Under the pieces are notes generated by a model. That model was not told where the DNA came from, did no database searches, and worked only from the letters and a program-made list of their open reading frames with translations. From assembly GCA_937888735.1 (NCBI GenBank), contig CALASN010000164.1, positions 1 to 64,000 on the forward strand: DNA of 64,000 bases, in the 5' to 3' direction. Both the position numbers and the translations under genes were made by a program. This document shows positions 62,044-64,000 of this stretch, in pieces; the stretch's first letter is position 1, and the number at the start of each line of letters is the position of its first letter. Source of the stretch: UBA5499 sp002426275. GTDB lineage: Bacteria; Bacillota; DTU084.

Positions 62044-62332
62044 TTACGGTGCTTGAAAATAGAAGAGACCTAAAAATACATGAAAAATGGCAGACGCATG
62101 TCCAAAACGTACGTAACCTTTGCGATATGCCCGGCGCTTAGGGTTATGTCTACCCTTTAGTCCGATCTTAGCAGTCAGTTCTTGATTCATCATCTTTTCC
62201 ACCACCACGGTGATTCCAATCTCTGTGCAGAGATTAAGAAGTCCCTCCTCAGCTGAAGCCATAATTGAGGGAGATTATCTGTTGCAATGGCGTATCGAGG
62301 GCGCTTCTAATTATGTCTTCTTGAGTCTGCAT
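62044..62332 (-). mobile_element. IS256-family (Mutator) transposase, N-terminal fragment
   Basis: On the minus strand, MQTQEDIIRSALDTPLQQI (from 62332) ends in a stop after LNYGFS. The next frame continues with ASAEEGLLNLCTEIGITVV, LTAKIGLKGRHNP and RRAYRKGY to 62044. This is the N-terminal pattern of IS256-type transposases. The copy is frameshifted and lacks the catalytic DDE region. The 61847-62043 stretch next to it has only an unrecognised 40-codon frame (EYDIKIWDLDNFTSW). Confidence 0.55.
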
Positions 62333-62487
62333 CAGCGCGTTGAGTTTGAGATAACTGCATTGCGGTTCATCCGTAAATTATTGTTTTCTGCACCAATAAT
62401 TTTTACATTTAAAGTGAGGAGCTGCTATGCCCAAATTTCACGGAGAATGGGACAACTTCAGAAACGGTCCCAGCGCTACTAATTTGT

Positions 62488-62803
62488 GAAATTGGTCACA
62501 GACGGTTGGATATTGAAGATTCAGGGTTTAATGATCTGAAAAACCATTGGAAGCTGGATCATGTTTACACTCATGATCTAAATGCTCTGGAACCTGAATT
62601 CCCGGTTATAACTGTTCCGGGAACGCAGGCCGCAAATAATCTGGCTAATGTACGCCATAACATATGATATTTTCATGCTCATGGTGAAGCGAAATCCGAG
62701 AAGTAAGGAACTTAAAGAACAGCCGCTAAAGGAATTGGCAGCGATAATGTCAGTGGTCCTAACGCGCCAGAGAAAAATGAAAAAGAGAAAGGCCATTGCA
62801 TAA
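62488..62803 (+). mobile_element. Degenerate transposase C-terminal remnant
   Basis: The plus strand reads RLDIEDSGFNDLKNHWKLDH followed by VYTHDLNALEPEF, a pattern resembling the C-terminal 'I-E-N-x-G-F-N-x-x-K-N' region of DDE transposases. After a frame change at about 62630 it reads YDIFMLMVKRNPRSKEL to TAA 62803. The fragment is non-functional. It is a different element from the IS256-like fragment on the other strand, so the area is an insertion hot spot. 62804-62980 holds nothing convincing. Confidence 0.4.
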
Positions 62804-62984
62804 AATTGGTAACTCTGGAGAGAACCAGTCAGTAAAAAAATCAATTTGGGAAAAGGGGGAGTTCCGTCTAAAAAATGGCTTTTATGGGCTTTTAAGCGGT
62901 TATCTCTCGTTGCTGGCGGCTCAACGTGGTCCCCCGACCTTTTGAAGAATACATTTGCGGAATCCTCGGTCAATTTTACCACTC

Positions 62985-63013
62985 TTGACCAGCTTTTTGT
63001 TGTATGGTATGAT
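62985..63013 (+). promoter_or_regulatory. Sigma-A promoter of lysA
   Basis: TTGACC (62985-62990), 17 bases, TATGAT (63008-63013), then an SD (GAGGGGGA, 63032-63040) before GTG 63047. No lysine riboswitch sequence can be seen in the short leader. Confidence 0.75.
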
Positions 63014-63046
63014 AATTATTAGCATTTTTCACGAGGGGGAACTAAC

Positions 63047-64000
63047 GTGAGGCTATACGGGACCATGGAGGTCGGAGCTAATGGCCACCTTTACATAGGC
63101 GGCTGCGATGCTTTGGAACTGGCTGAAAACTGGGGTACGCCTCTGTATGTGATGGACGAAGCGGAGATTCGCCGCCGCGCCAGAGCGTACAAACAAGTGC
63201 TGGCTGAAAACTATCCAGAGAGCAAAGTGATTTACGCGGGAAAAACCTTTATGACCATGGCCATGTGTAGGCTCATGGAAGAGGAAGGCTTAGGTCTCGA
63301 TCTGGTTTCAGACGGGGAACTGTATACGGCCCTCTCCGCCGGGTTCCCAACCGAAGACGTTTACCTGCACGGCAATAATAAATCTCCGGCCGAATTGGAA
63401 TTGGCCGTCACGCGCGGCGTGGGCAGAATTGTGGTGGATAATCTCTATGAGCTGGAATTATTGGATAAAATAGCGCAAAAACATAAGAAGAAAGTCAAGA
63501 TCATCCTGCGGGTAACGCCTGGAGTGGAAGCGCATACCCATTCGTACATTCAAACCGGACAAGTAGATTCCAAGTTCGGGCTGGGAATTCACAATGGACT
63601 GGCCCAAGAAGGCGTCCGGCAGGCGCTTGAGTTGGAAGGCGTGGAGCTCGTTGGATTGCATTGCCATATTGGCTCTCAGATCTTCGAACTGGACTCTTTT
63701 GATGTGACGATTGAAGTCATGTTGGATTTTATGGCCAAACTAAAGACACAGCTGCAATGGGAGTGTCAAGAGCTCAGTTTAGGCGGCGGCCTTGGCATTC
63801 GCTACACAGATCGCGATCCAGACGTCTCAATTGAAGATTTCGGCAAGAGAATTGCCGGCAAACTGAAAACTGAGGCGCAAAAGCATGGCTTACAACTGCC
63901 GGCTTTAGTTGTGGAACCGGGTCGTTCCATTGCCGGGGAGGCGGGGACAACCCTTTACACAATTGGCTCCATCAAGGAAATCCCGGGCATCCGCAAGTAT
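63047..64000 (+). CDS. lysA: Diaminopimelate decarboxylase (partial, runs off the window)
   Basis: 318 codons are visible from GTG 63047 to the window end without a stop. Residues match DAP decarboxylase: GTPLYVMDEAEIR at the start, PLP-lysine Lys66 in VIYAGKTFM, LRVTPGVEAHTH, GLHCHIGSQIFEL and VVEPGRSIAGEAGTTLY. It makes L-lysine from meso-diaminopimelate with PLP. It has its own promoter and a long decayed region upstream. About 100-120 C-terminal residues are missing because of the edge. Confidence 0.92.
   Translation, partial: MRLYGTMEVGANGHLYIGGCDALELAENWGTPLYVMDEAEIRRRARAYKQVLAENYPESKVIYAGKTFMTMAMCRLMEEEGLGLDLVSDGELYTALSAGFPTEDVYLHGNNKSPAELELAVTRGVGRIVVDNLYELELLDKIAQKHKKKVKIILRVTPGVEAHTHSYIQTGQVDSKFGLGIHNGLAQEGVRQALELEGVELVGLHCHIGSQIFELDSFDVTIEVMLDFMAKLKTQLQWECQELSLGGGLGIRYTDRDPDVSIEDFGKRIAGKLKTEAQKHGLQLPALVVEPGRSIAGEAGTTLYTIGSIKEIPGIRKY

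Noticed and set aside
62578..62982. 134-codon minus-strand frame before lysA
   Set aside because: No SD or domain; it overlaps the plus-strand transposase remnant.

Overview
The window looks like the chromosome of an endospore-forming Bacillota (Firmicutes) that appears to have an outer membrane. Sporulation genes (spoVAC, spoVAD, spoVAE, a SpoVAEA-like gene) and Gram-positive-style SD sequences and GTG/TTG starts point to a spore-forming clostridial or limnochordial lineage. Three consecutive secreted proteins are predicted beta-barrels ending in a C-terminal phenylalanine, one of them PorV/UPF0164-like, which points to a diderm cell plan. The exact taxon is inference; Limnochordia/Hydrogenispora-like is my best guess.

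Layout. 1-300: transposase tail. 476-4130: a likely forespore (sigma-G) dodecin-spoVACDE operon, a YvlD-like membrane protein on the other strand, and a small membrane protein with a SpoVAEA-like protein. 4127-8861: two DUF2229-type proteins, an acyl-CoA dehydratase activase (all with overlapping ends) and a split transketolase. 8965-15243: ftsE, ftsX, an M23 murein hydrolase activator, a CtpA protease, PspC and another small membrane protein, and rimO. 15278-17337: a uronate isomerase-like enzyme and an SGNH hydrolase.

17611-38575 is the most distinctive part: a LacI regulator and then eight genes on one strand. Five are large exported proteins that share a discoidin-like module (seven copies in all); three of these carry a clan GH-A glycosidase domain and two end in a FlgD/T9SS-type Ig domain. 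Three are outer-membrane barrel candidates, and an ABC-type sugar-binding protein follows. I read this as a surface glycan-utilisation system of a diderm Firmicute, analogous in logic but not in parts to a Bacteroidetes PUL. 38634-45926 adds a GH130 phosphorylase, an MFS transporter, a second LacI regulator and, divergent from it, a frameshifted large protein and an arabinose/fucose isomerase-like enzyme. 45999-50544 holds a beta-CASP metallo-beta-lactamase protein with an unusual C-terminal extension and a GH42 beta-galactosidase; a secreted esterase follows. 52739-59413 holds an AraC regulator divergent from a DUF5107/TPR protein, a GH-A glycosidase and an FAD oxidoreductase.

59414-63040 is a decay zone: a frameshifted, N-terminally truncated glycosidase in AT-richer DNA, a ferritin-like gene and remnants of at least two transposases. 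A second decayed gene lies at 51884-52615. lysA begins at 63047 and runs off the window end.

Taken together, the extracellular glycosidases would release oligosaccharides at the cell surface. GH130, GH42, the isomerases and the MFS/solute-binding proteins would take up and degrade them under LacI/AraC control. GH130 and GH42 hint at beta-mannoside and beta-galactoside substrates, but no substrate is proven by sequence.
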